A stretch of DNA of 64,000 bases from Archangium sp. (GTDB lineage Bacteria > Myxococcota > Myxococcia > Myxococcales > Myxococcaceae). The notes under the pieces were generated by a model that saw nothing but the letters and a program-made list of their open reading frames with translations, did not search any database and had not been told where the DNA came from. Location: contig JAUYRZ010000078.1 of NCBI GenBank assembly GCA_030695565.1, positions 39,272 through 103,271 on the forward strand, in the 5' to 3' direction. Numbering within the stretch: the stretch's first letter is position 1; the number at the start of each line of letters is the position of its first letter. Positions 25,502 through 34,295 of this stretch are shown piece by piece. A program made the position numbers and the translations under genes.

Positions 25502-26053
25502 GTGTCGCAATTCGCAGAGCTCCTCGATCGTTTCTTCTACCGGCCCGATGAGGCCGTCGGCTCGTTTCTCGAGCAGGCGCCGATCAGCGACCGCATCGCA
25601 GAGGCGTTGCCTGACGAGACGCCCGAGGAGTTCCTCGCCTTCGTGTTGGAAGGCGAGACCTACGCAGTGCCGATCGGCGCGGTGCGGGAAATTCTCAAGG
25701 TCACCGACGTGACCGAGATCCCCCGCGCGCGGAAGAACATCATCGGGCTCATCAACGTACGCGGCGAGATGCTGCCGCTCTTCGACGTGAAGGTGCGGCT
25801 GCGGCTGGCCGAAGTGCCACCCGTGGTCCTGACCGGGAAGGATGTGGGCCGGGCCGCGCGAATCCTGCTGCTCAAGGATCTCGAAGGTGACGCCGGTGTG
25901 TTGGTCGACCGGGTCGAGGGCGTGGTGAAGCTGCAGCTCTCGCGGCTCGAAGAAGCGCCGGGCCTGGGCATCGATCGCAACGCCATCGCGGGGCTGGGGC
26001 ACCGTGACGGCCAGCTCTTCATTCTCCTCGACGTCGAGCAGGCGCTCTCGTGA
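25502..26053 (+). CDS. cheW: CheW-like coupling protein with N-terminal extension
   Basis: 183 aa. About 40 extra residues (AELLDRFFYRPDEAVGSFLE) precede a single CheW domain beginning EEFLAFVLEGETYAVPIGAV, with IIGLINVRGEMLPLFD in the core. CheW bridges receptors and CheA. TAGTCT at 25487-25492 is nine bases before the GTG, so this gene may have its own promoter behind the long hairpin. Its stop overlaps the next cheW (GTGA). Confidence 0.92.
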   Translation: MSQFAELLDRFFYRPDEAVGSFLEQAPISDRIAEALPDETPEEFLAFVLEGETYAVPIGAVREILKVTDVTEIPRARKNIIGLINVRGEMLPLFDVKVRLRLAEVPPVVLTGKDVGRAARILLLKDLEGDAGVLVDRVEGVVKLQLSRLEEAPGLGIDRNAIAGLGHRDGQLFILLDVEQALS

Positions 26054-26517
26054 GCGGCGAACCAGGCGTCATTCAGCTGTGCGTCGTGCGCATCGGCGCC
26101 GAGTCGTACGCGATCGATCTCAAGCGCGTGGAGGAGATCCTCCCGGTGCCGGTGGTGACGCCGCTCCCCCGGGCGCCTCGTTTTCTCGAAGGCGTGGTGC
26201 ACCTGCGCGGTGAGGTGTTGCCGGTGGTCGATGCGCGCAAACGCCTCGAGGTCACCTCGACGGCCACGCAGTCGCTCAAACCGTCCGGCAAGCCCAGGCG
26301 CACCGAGCGGTTGGTGGTGTGCCGCATCGGGGCGCGGAAGGTCGGCGTGTTGGTCGATGCGGTGACCCAGGTGCAGCGGGTGCAGCGCAGCTCGTTGCGG
26401 CCCGCTCCCCTGGCGAATCGGCCGGGCACCGCCCCGCACGTGCTGGGTGTCACCGGTGATGGGGCGCACCTGACGTTGCTGCTCGATGTGAAGGCGCTGC
26501 TGACGGAGGATCCGTGA
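26050..26517 (+). CDS. cheW: second CheW-like coupling protein
   Basis: 155 aa single CheW domain: IQLCVVRIGAESYAIDLKRV, EGVVHLRGEVLPVVDARKRL, and a long insertion SLKPSGKPRRTERL before VVCRIGARKVGVLVDAV. Two CheW proteins in one cluster may connect CheA to different receptors or lattice positions. The GTG start lies inside a GTGA overlap with the first cheW; the TGA overlaps the GTG of a possible small ORF. Confidence 0.92.
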   Translation: MSGEPGVIQLCVVRIGAESYAIDLKRVEEILPVPVVTPLPRAPRFLEGVVHLRGEVLPVVDARKRLEVTSTATQSLKPSGKPRRTERLVVCRIGARKVGVLVDAVTQVQRVQRSSLRPAPLANRPGTAPHVLGVTGDGAHLTLLLDVKALLTEDP

Positions 26518-26651
26518 CGACCCCACCGTTCGCGTCGATGGCAGTCGAGATGAAGCCTCCGCTGCATGCGGCAGCCGCTCCCTCGTTCGTACGAGCGCGC
26601 CCTCGACTGCTCTGGGGGACCTCATCGAACCCTCCTGGAGGGGCTCAGTGA
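26514..26651 (+). CDS. possible 45-aa ORF coupled on both sides in the che operon
   Basis: GTG 26514 overlaps the cheW stop (GTGA) and the TGA overlaps the GTG of the HEAT gene (GTGA). The product begins MTTPPFASMAVEMKPPLHAA and ends SSNPPGGAQ. Third-position GC is only about two-thirds, lower than the neighbours, so it may instead be an untranslated spacer whose GGAGGGG supplies the HEAT gene's ribosome site. Confidence 0.3.
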   Translation: MTTPPFASMAVEMKPPLHAAAAPSFVRARPRLLWGTSSNPPGGAQ

Positions 26652-28615
26652 CCTGGTTGCAAGCCGATGCCGACGCAGAAGGGCGGTACCGCGCGCTCGA
26701 CACGTTGCCCGTGAGCGCCGCAGCGATCCCTTCGCTGCTCAGTGCCCTGCATGACGACAGCTGGCGCGTGCGCCGCCTCGCCGCCGATCGACTCGGCGCC
26801 CTCGAGGCCACGCCCGCCACCGTCGCCCAGTTGGTCGAGATGCTCGGCCAACGTGATGACACGGGCGCCCGCAACGCCGCCGCGGCGGTGCTCGCTCAAC
26901 TGGGTCCCGCCGTGTTGCCCGCGATCATCGAGCTGCTCGGCCACCCCGACCCCGATCAACGAAAGTTCGCCGCCGACATCCTCGGGGCCCTGCGCCTTCC
27001 CGACGCGGTCGCGCCGCTGGTCTGGGCCCTTCAAGACGCCGATCCCAACGTGCGCACCGCGGCCGCTGAAGCGCTCGGTCACGTCGGGGGGCCTGACGCC
27101 CGCCGCGCGCTGGAGAAGCTGCTCAGCTCGCGTGACGTGTTGCTTCGGGTCTGCGCGCTCGAAGGGCTCTCCGAGCTGCGCCTGCCGGTGCCGCTGCCGA
27201 TGCTGGTGCCGTTGCTCTCCGATCCGCTCACCCGGCGCAGTGCCTGGCGCTTGCTCGGTCACGTGCATCACCCCACGGCCTCGATGCTCACCGTGCGCGC
27301 GTTGGCGCTGCGCGAGTCGCGTGATGCAGCGCTCGTCTCCATCGGGGCCTCGGGCACGCCGCTCTCGAGTGAGACGGAGGCCGAGCTCAAGATCGCCCTG
27401 CGCCCGGTGATCGACTTCATTCCCTGGCTCGAGGCGGGCCTGGCTTCGGGCGACGAAGAGAAACACCTCGGTGCGTTGCTGGTCGCCCGCGCGGCCGCCG
27501 ATCCACGCCTGGCCCTCGCGGTGGCTGGTTCGGTGCGGGGCAGCAGCGATGGAGAGGTCGCGCTGCAGACGCTCCTGCGACTCGGCCTCGACGGGGCGCG
27601 TGCGTTGCTCTCGTCGATCGAAGCGCTCGCCGACCTCGCTGCCGAAGCGCGCGCGGTGGCCGCCGACGCCATCGTGCGACTGGCAGAACCGCCGCTGTGT
27701 GATCAGCTGATCGCCTTGATGGACAGCGGAGATCCCGAGCTCGCTGAACTCGGGGCGCGCGCGCTGGGCCGCACCCGGGCACGTCAGGCGATCGCGCCGT
27801 TGGTGAGATCCTTCGATGACGACACGCTGGCCATGCATGCCTGGCGTTCGCTGGTGCAGATCGCCCAGACTTGGCCCGACGAAGTGCGGGCCGCGTTGAC
27901 GCCGTTGGTGGGGGGCAAGCTGCGCCCGCATGCCGTGCGCGCGTGGGGCGAGATCATGGGGCCGCTCGCCAGCGAGGTGATCAAACGCGCGCTCCACGAT
28001 CCTCAGGAAACGGTGCGGGCCGCGGCCGTCGAAGCGTCGCTCTTCTCGCCCAAAGATTCGGTCAGCGTGCTGCAGGCCGCCTTGATGGATGAGTCGGCCC
28101 TCGTGCGCCGCGCGGCCACCCGCACCGTGGGCAAGCTCGCCCCGGCACAGGGCCAGCCGCTGCTCGCGCGTGCCTTGAGAGATGCCGACCCGACCGTGCT
28201 CGCGTTGGCGTGCGCTGCTGCCGGGGAACTCGGTCACCGCGAAACCATCGCGCGGCTGGAAGAGCTGAGCCGCCACGTGGATCCCGCGGTGGTGCTCGCC
28301 GCGTTGGAGGGCCTCGCGCTGATGAGCCGGCTCTCCGATGAGCTGCTCCTGCGCGCGGCAGGTCACGGCGATGCCGAAGTGATCAAGCTCGCCTTCACCC
28401 TGGGCGCCGATCGGCCCTTGCTCCTCGACAAGGCGGTGGCCTCGCTGCAACACGCCCGGTGGGACGTGCGCGTCTCGGCCGGCAGGCTGCTGGCGGTCTC
28501 CGCGGGCCGCGAATCGCTCAGCGCGCTCCAAGACGCCGTCGCGCGTGAGACCACCGATGGCGTGGCGCACGAGCTGCTGAGCGAAGCGGTCGAGACGCTG
28601 CTGCGGCGGGTGTGA
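26648..28615 (+). CDS. HEAT-repeat (PBS-lyase-like) protein of the chemosensory cluster
   Basis: 655 aa built almost wholly of HEAT repeats of about 31 residues, for example DDSWRVRRLAADRLGALEAT, DPNVRTAAAEALGHVGG and DESALVRRAATRTVGKLAPA. No catalytic motif, no signal, no membrane span. GTG start with GGAGGGG five bases upstream. In Myxococcus xanthus the Che7 system has a HEAT-repeat partner (Cpc7) that interacts with its CheY, so an output or scaffold role bound by CheY is plausible here; this is inference. Confidence 0.92.
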   Translation: MTWLQADADAEGRYRALDTLPVSAAAIPSLLSALHDDSWRVRRLAADRLGALEATPATVAQLVEMLGQRDDTGARNAAAAVLAQLGPAVLPAIIELLGHPDPDQRKFAADILGALRLPDAVAPLVWALQDADPNVRTAAAEALGHVGGPDARRALEKLLSSRDVLLRVCALEGLSELRLPVPLPMLVPLLSDPLTRRSAWRLLGHVHHPTASMLTVRALALRESRDAALVSIGASGTPLSSETEAELKIALRPVIDFIPWLEAGLASGDEEKHLGALLVARAAADPRLALAVAGSVRGSSDGEVALQTLLRLGLDGARALLSSIEALADLAAEARAVAADAIVRLAEPPLCDQLIALMDSGDPELAELGARALGRTRARQAIAPLVRSFDDDTLAMHAWRSLVQIAQTWPDEVRAALTPLVGGKLRPHAVRAWGEIMGPLASEVIKRALHDPQETVRAAAVEASLFSPKDSVSVLQAALMDESALVRRAATRTVGKLAPAQGQPLLARALRDADPTVLALACAAAGELGHRETIARLEELSRHVDPAVVLAALEGLALMSRLSDELLLRAAGHGDAEVIKLAFTLGADRPLLLDKAVASLQHARWDVRVSAGRLLAVSAGRESLSALQDAVARETTDGVAHELLSEAVETLLRRV

Positions 28616-28616
28616 A

Positions 28617-29468
28617 GTGGGGCCGACCGACTCGCGATTGGAGATGAGCGCAGAAGAGCTGCACCTGCTGCGCGATCTCTTTCAGCAGGCCAGCGGGTTT
28701 CTGCTGCGTGAAGACCTCAAGTTCATCGCCGAGCGAAGGCTCGCCTCGCGCCTCGAGCTGCTGGGGCTGCGCGACTTCACCGCCTACGCCCGCTACCTGC
28801 GCTTCGATGCAAGAGGGCCGGACGAGCTCGAGTCGGCGATCGATTTGCTGGTGCCGCACGAGACGTATTTCTTCCGCGAGCCCACGCAGCTGCGCTGCTT
28901 CGAAGAAGAGCTGATGCCGTTGGTCGAGAAGAAGAACGAACGCACCCGCTCACTGCAGCTCTGGTCGGCCGGCTGCTCCACGGGAGAAGAGCCGTACACG
29001 CTCTCGATGCTGCTGCTCGATCGCCCCACCGTGAAGGGCTGGGACATCGACATCCTGGGCACCGATCTCTCCCGCAAGGCGCTCACCTCGGCGCGCAAGG
29101 CGGAGTACGGCCCGATGGCGCTGCGAGCCACCACGCCCGAGCAGAAAGAGAAGTTCTTTCAGCCGGTGGAGGGCGGCCGGGTCACGCTGTTGCCGCGATT
29201 TCGCGAGCCGGTGCGGTTCGGTCAGCTCAACCTGCTCGACACCTCGGCGGCGTCACTGCTCCCTCGCTTCGACGTGATCTTCTGCCGCAACGTGCTCATC
29301 TACTTCGACCAGGCCACGCGTCGCAGGGTGATCGAGCTCTTCTTCGAGCGCCTCAACAGGGGCGGCTACCTGCTGCTGGGACACTCGGAGAACCTGCTCC
29401 AGCTCTCCACCCGCTTCGAGCTGGTGCAGTTGGAAGGCGATCTGGTGTACCGGAGGCCGGGTCCGTGA
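28617..29468 (+). CDS. cheR: CheR-type chemoreceptor glutamate methyltransferase
   Basis: 283 aa. The N-terminal helical domain (LFQQASGFLLREDLKFIAER, LLVPHETYFFREP) is followed by the SAM-binding domain with LWSAGCSTGEEPYTLSML, FDVIFCRNVLIYFD and GGYLLLGHSENL. It methylates receptor glutamates for adaptation, which implies a methylatable MCP elsewhere in the genome. No TPR tail. GTG 28617 is one base after the HEAT stop; ATG 28644 (MSAEELHLL) is the alternative. Confidence 0.95.
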   Translation: MGPTDSRLEMSAEELHLLRDLFQQASGFLLREDLKFIAERRLASRLELLGLRDFTAYARYLRFDARGPDELESAIDLLVPHETYFFREPTQLRCFEEELMPLVEKKNERTRSLQLWSAGCSTGEEPYTLSMLLLDRPTVKGWDIDILGTDLSRKALTSARKAEYGPMALRATTPEQKEKFFQPVEGGRVTLLPRFREPVRFGQLNLLDTSAASLLPRFDVIFCRNVLIYFDQATRRRVIELFFERLNRGGYLLLGHSENLLQLSTRFELVQLEGDLVYRRPGP

Positions 29469-29484
29469 CCTGGGTGAGCAATCA

Positions 29485-30525
29485 GTGAAACCGCAGCGTC
29501 CCATCACCGTGTTGATCGTCGATGACTCGGCCGCCACCCGGCGCGCGCTCTCGAAGCTGCTGGAGACCGCGCCCGGTCTCGAGGTGGTGGGCCGGGCCGT
29601 CGACGGCGAAGACGGGCTCAAGAAGGCGCTGCAGCTCAAGCCCGACGTCATCACCCTCGATCTCGAGATGCCGAAGATGGATGGCTACGCCTTCCTTCGG
29701 CTGCTGATGGCGCGCCAGCCCACGCCGGTGATCGTGGTCTCCTCGTATGGCCACCGCTCCGACGTCTTCAAGGCCCTGCAGTTGGGCGCCTTCGACTTCG
29801 TGGCGCGCCCCACGGAAGACGACGACGCCAGCTTCGCTTCGGTGCGCGGTGAGCTCATCGAGAAGCTGCGCGCGGCACCCTTCATGCGGCGAGAAGACAA
29901 GACGCCGCCCCCTTCGCCGAAGCAGAAGGCGCCCAAGCCGCCCGCAGAAGAGACCGCCCGGCTGGTGCTGGTGGGCGCGTCGACCGGGGGGCCTCCGGCG
30001 GTGCAGAAGGTGCTCGAGGCGCTCGTCGGGTTGCCGGTCTGCGTGGTGATCGCACAGCACATGCCCGCGCGCTTCACCCAGGCCTTCGCTGAACGGCTCG
30101 ATCAATCATTGGGCTTCCGGGTCAGCGAAGCGAAGACCGGAGATCCGATCCTCCCGGGGCGGGTCTACGTCGCCCCGGGGGGCGAACAGCTCGAGCTCGA
30201 GCGCCGGGCCGGCGGTACCCTCGCCCTGGTGGTGAAGATGTCGTCTCAGAACGACGCGCACGCGCCCTCGGTGGATCGGCTCTTTACCTCGGCTGCGAAG
30301 GTGGCGCCCCCGGGAACCCGGGCCCTGGTGCTCACCGGCATGGGCATCGACGGCGCCAAAGGTGCGCTCGCCCTCAAGAAGGCCGGGGTGGAGGTCTGGG
30401 CGGAGGCCGAGGCGACCGCCATCGTGTTCGGCATGCCCGAAGCGGCCATCAAAGCGGGGGCTGTGGTGAAGGTGCTGCCGCTCGAACAGTTGGGCCCCGC
30501 GCTGGCCGCCGCACTGTCTGCGTGA
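29485..30525 (+). CDS. cheB: CheB-type protein-glutamate methylesterase/response regulator
   Basis: 346 aa. Receiver domain with Asp59 (TLDLEMPKMDG), then a Pro/Lys linker (140-155), then the methylesterase domain with Ser167 in GASTGGPP, His192 in AQHMP and Asp289 in TGMGIDG. It removes methyl groups or deamidates receptors. The conserved receiver Lys that normally precedes Pro appears as Arg (FVARPT, residue 108), so phosphorylation-driven activation may be altered. GTG start 17 bp after cheR. Confidence 0.95.
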   Translation: MKPQRPITVLIVDDSAATRRALSKLLETAPGLEVVGRAVDGEDGLKKALQLKPDVITLDLEMPKMDGYAFLRLLMARQPTPVIVVSSYGHRSDVFKALQLGAFDFVARPTEDDDASFASVRGELIEKLRAAPFMRREDKTPPPSPKQKAPKPPAEETARLVLVGASTGGPPAVQKVLEALVGLPVCVVIAQHMPARFTQAFAERLDQSLGFRVSEAKTGDPILPGRVYVAPGGEQLELERRAGGTLALVVKMSSQNDAHAPSVDRLFTSAAKVAPPGTRALVLTGMGIDGAKGALALKKAGVEVWAEAEATAIVFGMPEAAIKAGAVVKVLPLEQLGPALAAALSA

Positions 30526-30560
30526 ATGCGAGGTCGAAACGGAATAGCTTCCGCGGCGAA

Positions 30561-30944
30561 ATGACGATCCGTGCGTTGGTAGTCGACGATTCGATGCAGC
30601 TGCGCCGCAGCGTGATGTACGCGCTCCAGCGTATTGGCGACATCGTGTGCGTCGAAGCGCAAGATGGCGCGGAGGCCATCAAGAAGTTCCAGGCAGGCCA
30701 CTTCGACATCGTGTTGACCGACATCAACATGCCGGTGCTCGATGGGCTCAAGCTGACCGCGCATCTGCGCAGCGACCCGGCGAACGCCGACTTGCCCATC
30801 GTGATCATCACGACCGAAGCAGCCGAAGAAGATCGCGAGCGCGCGCTCAAGCTGGGCGCCAGCGCGTATCTCATCAAGCCGGTGAAGGCGCAGGAGGTGC
30901 TCGACACCGTCCAGCATCTCCTCAAGCTTTCCCCCGCCAGTTGA
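30561..30944 (+). CDS. second CheY-like response regulator
   Basis: 127 aa receiver: Asp9/Asp10, phospho-acceptor Asp54 in VLTDINMPVLDG, Thr84/85 and Lys106 in LIKPV. Like the first regulator it has no output domain, so CheA may phosphorylate two competing targets. TAGCTT at 30545-30550 lies ten bases before the ATG, hinting at its own promoter. Last gene of the cluster. Confidence 0.93.
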   Translation: MTIRALVVDDSMQLRRSVMYALQRIGDIVCVEAQDGAEAIKKFQAGHFDIVLTDINMPVLDGLKLTAHLRSDPANADLPIVIITTEAAEEDRERALKLGASAYLIKPVKAQEVLDTVQHLLKLSPAS

Positions 30945-30950
30945 TGCACC

Positions 30951-30986
30951 GTTCCCTCCGAGCGAAGTCGAGGGGTCACCTCGAGC
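30951..30986. repeat. dispersed repeat (type B)
   Basis: CCTCCGAGCGAAGTCGAGGGG followed by TCACCTCGAG lies just before the ATG at 30988 and after the second cheY stop. It is the reverse of the arm at 17276-17293. The last bases, GAG, fall two bases before the next ATG. Confidence 0.6.
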
Positions 30987-30987
30987 C

Positions 30988-32943
30988 ATGACCATTCTTT
31001 CCCTGTCGTTGCTGACCGCGCTGGCCGCCGCACCGATGGCGGAGGTGTCGCCTTACGCCGTGAAGCGCTTGCCCGACGGGTCGCTCGAATATTCCTACGA
31101 TCTCACCACCGTGAAGACCGCGGGCGGCACCGCCGACGCCATCGCCGCGCATGGTGAAGACAAGGTGAAGGCCTTCATCAAGGGCCTGCCGCGATCGATG
31201 AAGGTCGTGGTCGCGCCCGGAGCACCGCTGGAGATCGCCTCGGGCCGCGCGGTGGAATCAGGGCGCCTCGCCACCTCCTTCGCCACCATCTCTGACGGGC
31301 CGATGGCTTCCGACAACCCGCTCGCCCGCAAGTCGGGTGCGCGTCTTCGAGCGCCGCTGGATCCCGCTGAGCCGCACCTGCTGCTCTCCGCCGAAGCGAT
31401 CGCCTGGCAGGTGCGGCAGCTCGAGTTGTCCGCGCTGGCGGCCGAAGAGGTCGACACCGAGGCGCTTCGTCGTGAGCTGTGGAACAAGGTGCTCGATCGC
31501 GCGCTGCTCCGTCATCAGCAGGGGCAGGGTGATGCGCGTGAAGGTGCGCTCGCGTTGGTGGCCCGGTTGAGCGCCGCCAGTGCGTGCCTCGACAAGAGCA
31601 AGGTCTCCGCGGCGGTGCGCGCTGACGGTGACGCGACCGTCGCGGTCGATGCCGAGATCTCCCGGCTCAGTGATTCGCCCGACGCGCTCCTGCCGCCCGT
31701 GCCCTGGAGCTGGAACCCTCAGCTTCAGTGCGCGTGGATTCGCATGCGCGCCCTCAGCCAGCCCTTCGAGCGCAGCCGCGGCGGTACGGCGGCGGTGTTG
31801 CTCTTCCTCGATCTGCTCGCGAAGGATCCCAGGCTGGCTGCGCTCTGGGATCGCGTGCGAACGCGCCGCGATCGGTTCCTCGGTTCCCCGGAGAGCGAGC
31901 CCATTCTGGTGTGGCGCGAGAAGGCGGCTGGAAAGGCGGGCGAGGCCGTCGACACGCTCAACGAGTTCATCGAAGCGTTGCCCCTCGATGCGCGACTGCC
32001 GCCGCCGCTGGTGGCGGCTCCCGTGACGCCGTTCGGAAAGTTCCTCTCGGAGCTCTCCGGTGCCGAGCGCCGCTTCGCTTTCCCCGAGCTGGCCAACGCC
32101 GTTCAAGACGGGCGGGTGGTCAGCTCGGCTTCGACCTGGCCGGCCGCCCGTGATGCGTCGCTGGCCGCGCTCTGCCAACCCGAGAGCAACAAGAGCATCC
32201 GCTACGATGGCGCGTGGGCCGACCGGCTGCAGGGCGCGTTCTTCGCGCTGCTGGGCAGCGACGCGGAGCATCGCGGTGACAGCCAGGCGCCCGAGCGGGA
32301 AGACGCCGAGCGCAGTGAGCTGAAGGTGCGCTTGCGGGTGCCGCCGACGCTCGAGGTCGAGCCGGTACCCGAGCTGTTCGCGCGTGGAGCGCAGTCATTG
32401 GAGAAGTTGATCGAGGCGCTGCAGGCAGAGCAGCTCACCGGGCTCCAGGCGCTGGGCGCCGATGGTCAGCGCAGCGGGCCGATCTCGGCCACGGCGAAGA
32501 CCTGGATTCCCCGCTTGAAGGGCCTGGCGGCGTTGGCCAACCCCGAAGTGCACACCGCGAAGGAGCTGGCAGAAGGCCGCAAGCTCGCGGCGTCGTGGCG
32601 CTCCGAGCCTGCGTTCTCCCGTGAAGTGCGTGAGGCGTCGGCGTCTCCGGTGGCGACGCCCGGTGAACGGCAGCATGCGGCGATCGTCGGTGTTTCGCGC
32701 CGAGAGCTGACGGTGACCTTCGCGAAGGAGCCGAAGATCTCCGCGGCCGCAGGCAACTCCGCTGAGCCGTTCGTCTTCGCGCCCTCCGAGCAGCGCTACA
32801 TCGTGCCGGTGCTGGTGACCGTGGGCGCGGGGGGGGCTTCGACGAAGCGGCCGATCGAGCTGCGCGCGCTCAAGGCGTTGATCGACGGTGTCGGTCGTGA
32901 TGCTGCGCAGGTCGAAGGCGTGTTCGCCGAATCGCTGAAATAG
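30988..32943 (+). CDS. exported protein of unknown function
   Basis: 651 aa. A signal peptide of about 17 residues (SLSLLTALAAAPMA) is followed by a mostly helical, Ala/Glu/Arg-rich protein without recognisable domain. A possible beta region lies near the C-terminus (GERQHAAIVGVSRRELTVTF). Strong codon bias shows it is real. It follows the che cluster by 43 bp but is separated by a repeat, so linkage to chemosensing is uncertain. Confidence 0.75.
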   Translation: MTILSLSLLTALAAAPMAEVSPYAVKRLPDGSLEYSYDLTTVKTAGGTADAIAAHGEDKVKAFIKGLPRSMKVVVAPGAPLEIASGRAVESGRLATSFATISDGPMASDNPLARKSGARLRAPLDPAEPHLLLSAEAIAWQVRQLELSALAAEEVDTEALRRELWNKVLDRALLRHQQGQGDAREGALALVARLSAASACLDKSKVSAAVRADGDATVAVDAEISRLSDSPDALLPPVPWSWNPQLQCAWIRMRALSQPFERSRGGTAAVLLFLDLLAKDPRLAALWDRVRTRRDRFLGSPESEPILVWREKAAGKAGEAVDTLNEFIEALPLDARLPPPLVAAPVTPFGKFLSELSGAERRFAFPELANAVQDGRVVSSASTWPAARDASLAALCQPESNKSIRYDGAWADRLQGAFFALLGSDAEHRGDSQAPEREDAERSELKVRLRVPPTLEVEPVPELFARGAQSLEKLIEALQAEQLTGLQALGADGQRSGPISATAKTWIPRLKGLAALANPEVHTAKELAEGRKLAASWRSEPAFSREVREASASPVATPGERQHAAIVGVSRRELTVTFAKEPKISAAAGNSAEPFVFAPSEQRYIVPVLVTVGAGGASTKRPIELRALKALIDGVGRDAAQVEGVFAESLK

Positions 32944-32959
32944 CACCCGCGCACCCGCG

Positions 32960-32986
32960 CTCCCTCTCCCCGAGGGGGAGAGGGCG
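32960..32986. repeat. dispersed hairpin repeat (type A) between convergent genes
   Basis: CCCTCTCCCC, loop GAG, GGGGAGAGGG: perfect 10-bp stem. It could act as a bidirectional terminator for the genes ending at 32943 and 33044. Confidence 0.75.
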
Positions 32987-33015
32987 GTCGCTGAGCAATT
33001 CCGCACCCTGCTCAT

Positions 33016-33035
33016 GGGCCGTACACAAACGGCCC
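33016..33035. terminator. hairpin downstream of the leftward gene
   Basis: GGGCCGT, loop ACACAA, ACGGCCC: perfect 7-bp stem, 8 bases past the stop of the gene at 33044. No T-tract, so either a weak terminator or an RNA-stabilising end. Confidence 0.45.
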
Positions 33036-33043
33036 TCACGGAC

Positions 33044-34147
33044 TCAGGGGCCGCCGCAGCTGTACCGCACCACGCGAGGACCACTCGGCGTGCGCTCCAT
33101 GAACAACACGCCACCTTCCGGCAGCACCGTCAGCTCGCGGAACGTCTCTTCCGGCATGGTGTTCGCGGGAAATCGCGTCTGCGCCAGCGGCCGCCCATCG
33201 AGCGGGTCGAGACAGAACAACGCGATGCCAAACAGCGGCTTCTCGCCCGTCGAGCCGGGCAGCTCGATCACCGTGCCCAGGTAGATCACCCCGCTGCGAT
33301 CCGCATCGAGCGCGTTGAGCGCCACCACCGCCTGGCCCACCGAAAACTGCCGGGTGAACCGATGCGCCTGCGGCTCCTTGTCGATCGCCGTCACCATCAC
33401 CGTGCCGGTCGCGCCGTCCACGATGCCAGCCGTCAGATACGTGCGGCCATCACCCGCGGGGCGACCGGGGATCTCCGGGCGATCTTTCGACGCTTCTCCC
33501 GAGGTGCTGCCGACGCGCACTGAGTCACCGTGCTCGCGCTCGACGTAGACGTCATTGCCGTCGATGAACACGCCGGTCGACGCACCGCCTTCTTCCATGC
33601 CCTTGCCCAGGAGCGGAAGTTCACCGCGCGGTTTGCCATCAGCGCCGATCACCGAAACCGACTTGTCCACCAGGCGATCCAGCACCAGCACCGTGCCATC
33701 GGGCGCGACCACCACGTCTTGCCCCGCCTGCACCGTGAGCGGCACCGTGCCCACCTGCTTGCCCGACTTATCCAGCTTCACCAGCCGCTCGTTGACCTGA
33801 TCGAGGATCCACACCTGGCCCAGCGCATCGACCGTCAAACTCATCGGCGCTTCGGGGTTGGCCTCATCGGGCGTCGAGTGCCCGAGGTTCCCCTCGCCGT
33901 TGCCCCAACCAAAGTTTGCCAGCACCTGGCCACCGCCTGTCCGTGGCTCGGGCACTCCGGCATCGGTCGCAGCCGTCACTGTCGTCTTCGCGGTCGGCGT
34001 TTTGGTCAGGCTCGCGCTGCCACCATCGGCCACCGGCGCCTCTTCGATGAGCTCGATCGACCCGGGTCGAGGCCGCGAACTCCAGAGCGCCCAGCCCACC
34101 ACCAGGAGCACCACCACCACGGCTCCGAGCCACCTCGCGTGCTTCAT
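33044..34147 (-). CDS. membrane-anchored NHL/beta-propeller-like protein
   Basis: 367 aa. One N-terminal transmembrane segment (WLGAVVVVLLVVGWALW), a Thr/Ala-rich linker, then repeated beta-blade strands such as SLTVDALGQVWILDQVNERL, DVVVAPDGTVLVLDRLVDKS, DRSGVIYLGTVIEL and LTVLPEGGVLFMERT, resembling an NHL-type propeller facing the periplasm. The ligand is unknown. ATG 34147 is chosen because the TM segment follows it; the frame is open upstream but runs through an AT-rich promoter-like region. Confidence 0.75.
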   Translation of the reverse strand: MKHARWLGAVVVVLLVVGWALWSSRPRPGSIELIEEAPVADGGSASLTKTPTAKTTVTAATDAGVPEPRTGGGQVLANFGWGNGEGNLGHSTPDEANPEAPMSLTVDALGQVWILDQVNERLVKLDKSGKQVGTVPLTVQAGQDVVVAPDGTVLVLDRLVDKSVSVIGADGKPRGELPLLGKGMEEGGASTGVFIDGNDVYVEREHGDSVRVGSTSGEASKDRPEIPGRPAGDGRTYLTAGIVDGATGTVMVTAIDKEPQAHRFTRQFSVGQAVVALNALDADRSGVIYLGTVIELPGSTGEKPLFGIALFCLDPLDGRPLAQTRFPANTMPEETFRELTVLPEGGVLFMERTPSGPRVVRYSCGGP

Positions 34148-34185
34148 GGCGCGCTTGAAAGCACACCGGGCAGCCACCCGCCACG

Positions 34186-34205
34186 CTGTCACTCCGGCGT
34201 GACAG
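34186..34205. promoter_or_regulatory. inverted repeat, candidate operator
   Basis: CTGTCAC-N6-GTGACAG, perfect 7-bp arms, 39 bp upstream of the leftward ATG at 34147 and in the 212-bp gap shared with the divergent gene at 34360. The size fits a dimeric helix-turn-helix regulator site; no regulator is suggested. Confidence 0.4.
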
Positions 34206-34283
34206 CCTCCCGAGATCGCTCTGGTTTCGGACACCCGACTGGGAACCGTTCGATTCAGGGCGAGGAACCATCGACCTGAAATG

Positions 34284-34295
34284 TAAATGCATTTA
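34284..34295. promoter_or_regulatory. AT-rich 12-bp palindrome in a divergent promoter region
   Basis: TAAATGCATTTA is a perfect palindrome in the only clearly AT-rich patch of this gap, 64 bp before ATG 34360. Next to it is AGCGATTCGCT, another small palindrome, then CGATTTTT. Likely part of the promoter or operator for the NlpC/P60 lipoprotein. Confidence 0.4.

Noticed and set aside
26645..28570. A 641-codon minus-strand frame opposite the HEAT-repeat gene
   Set aside because: Mirror of a highly regular GC3-biased gene; no domain, no signal, and complete overlap with a supported gene.
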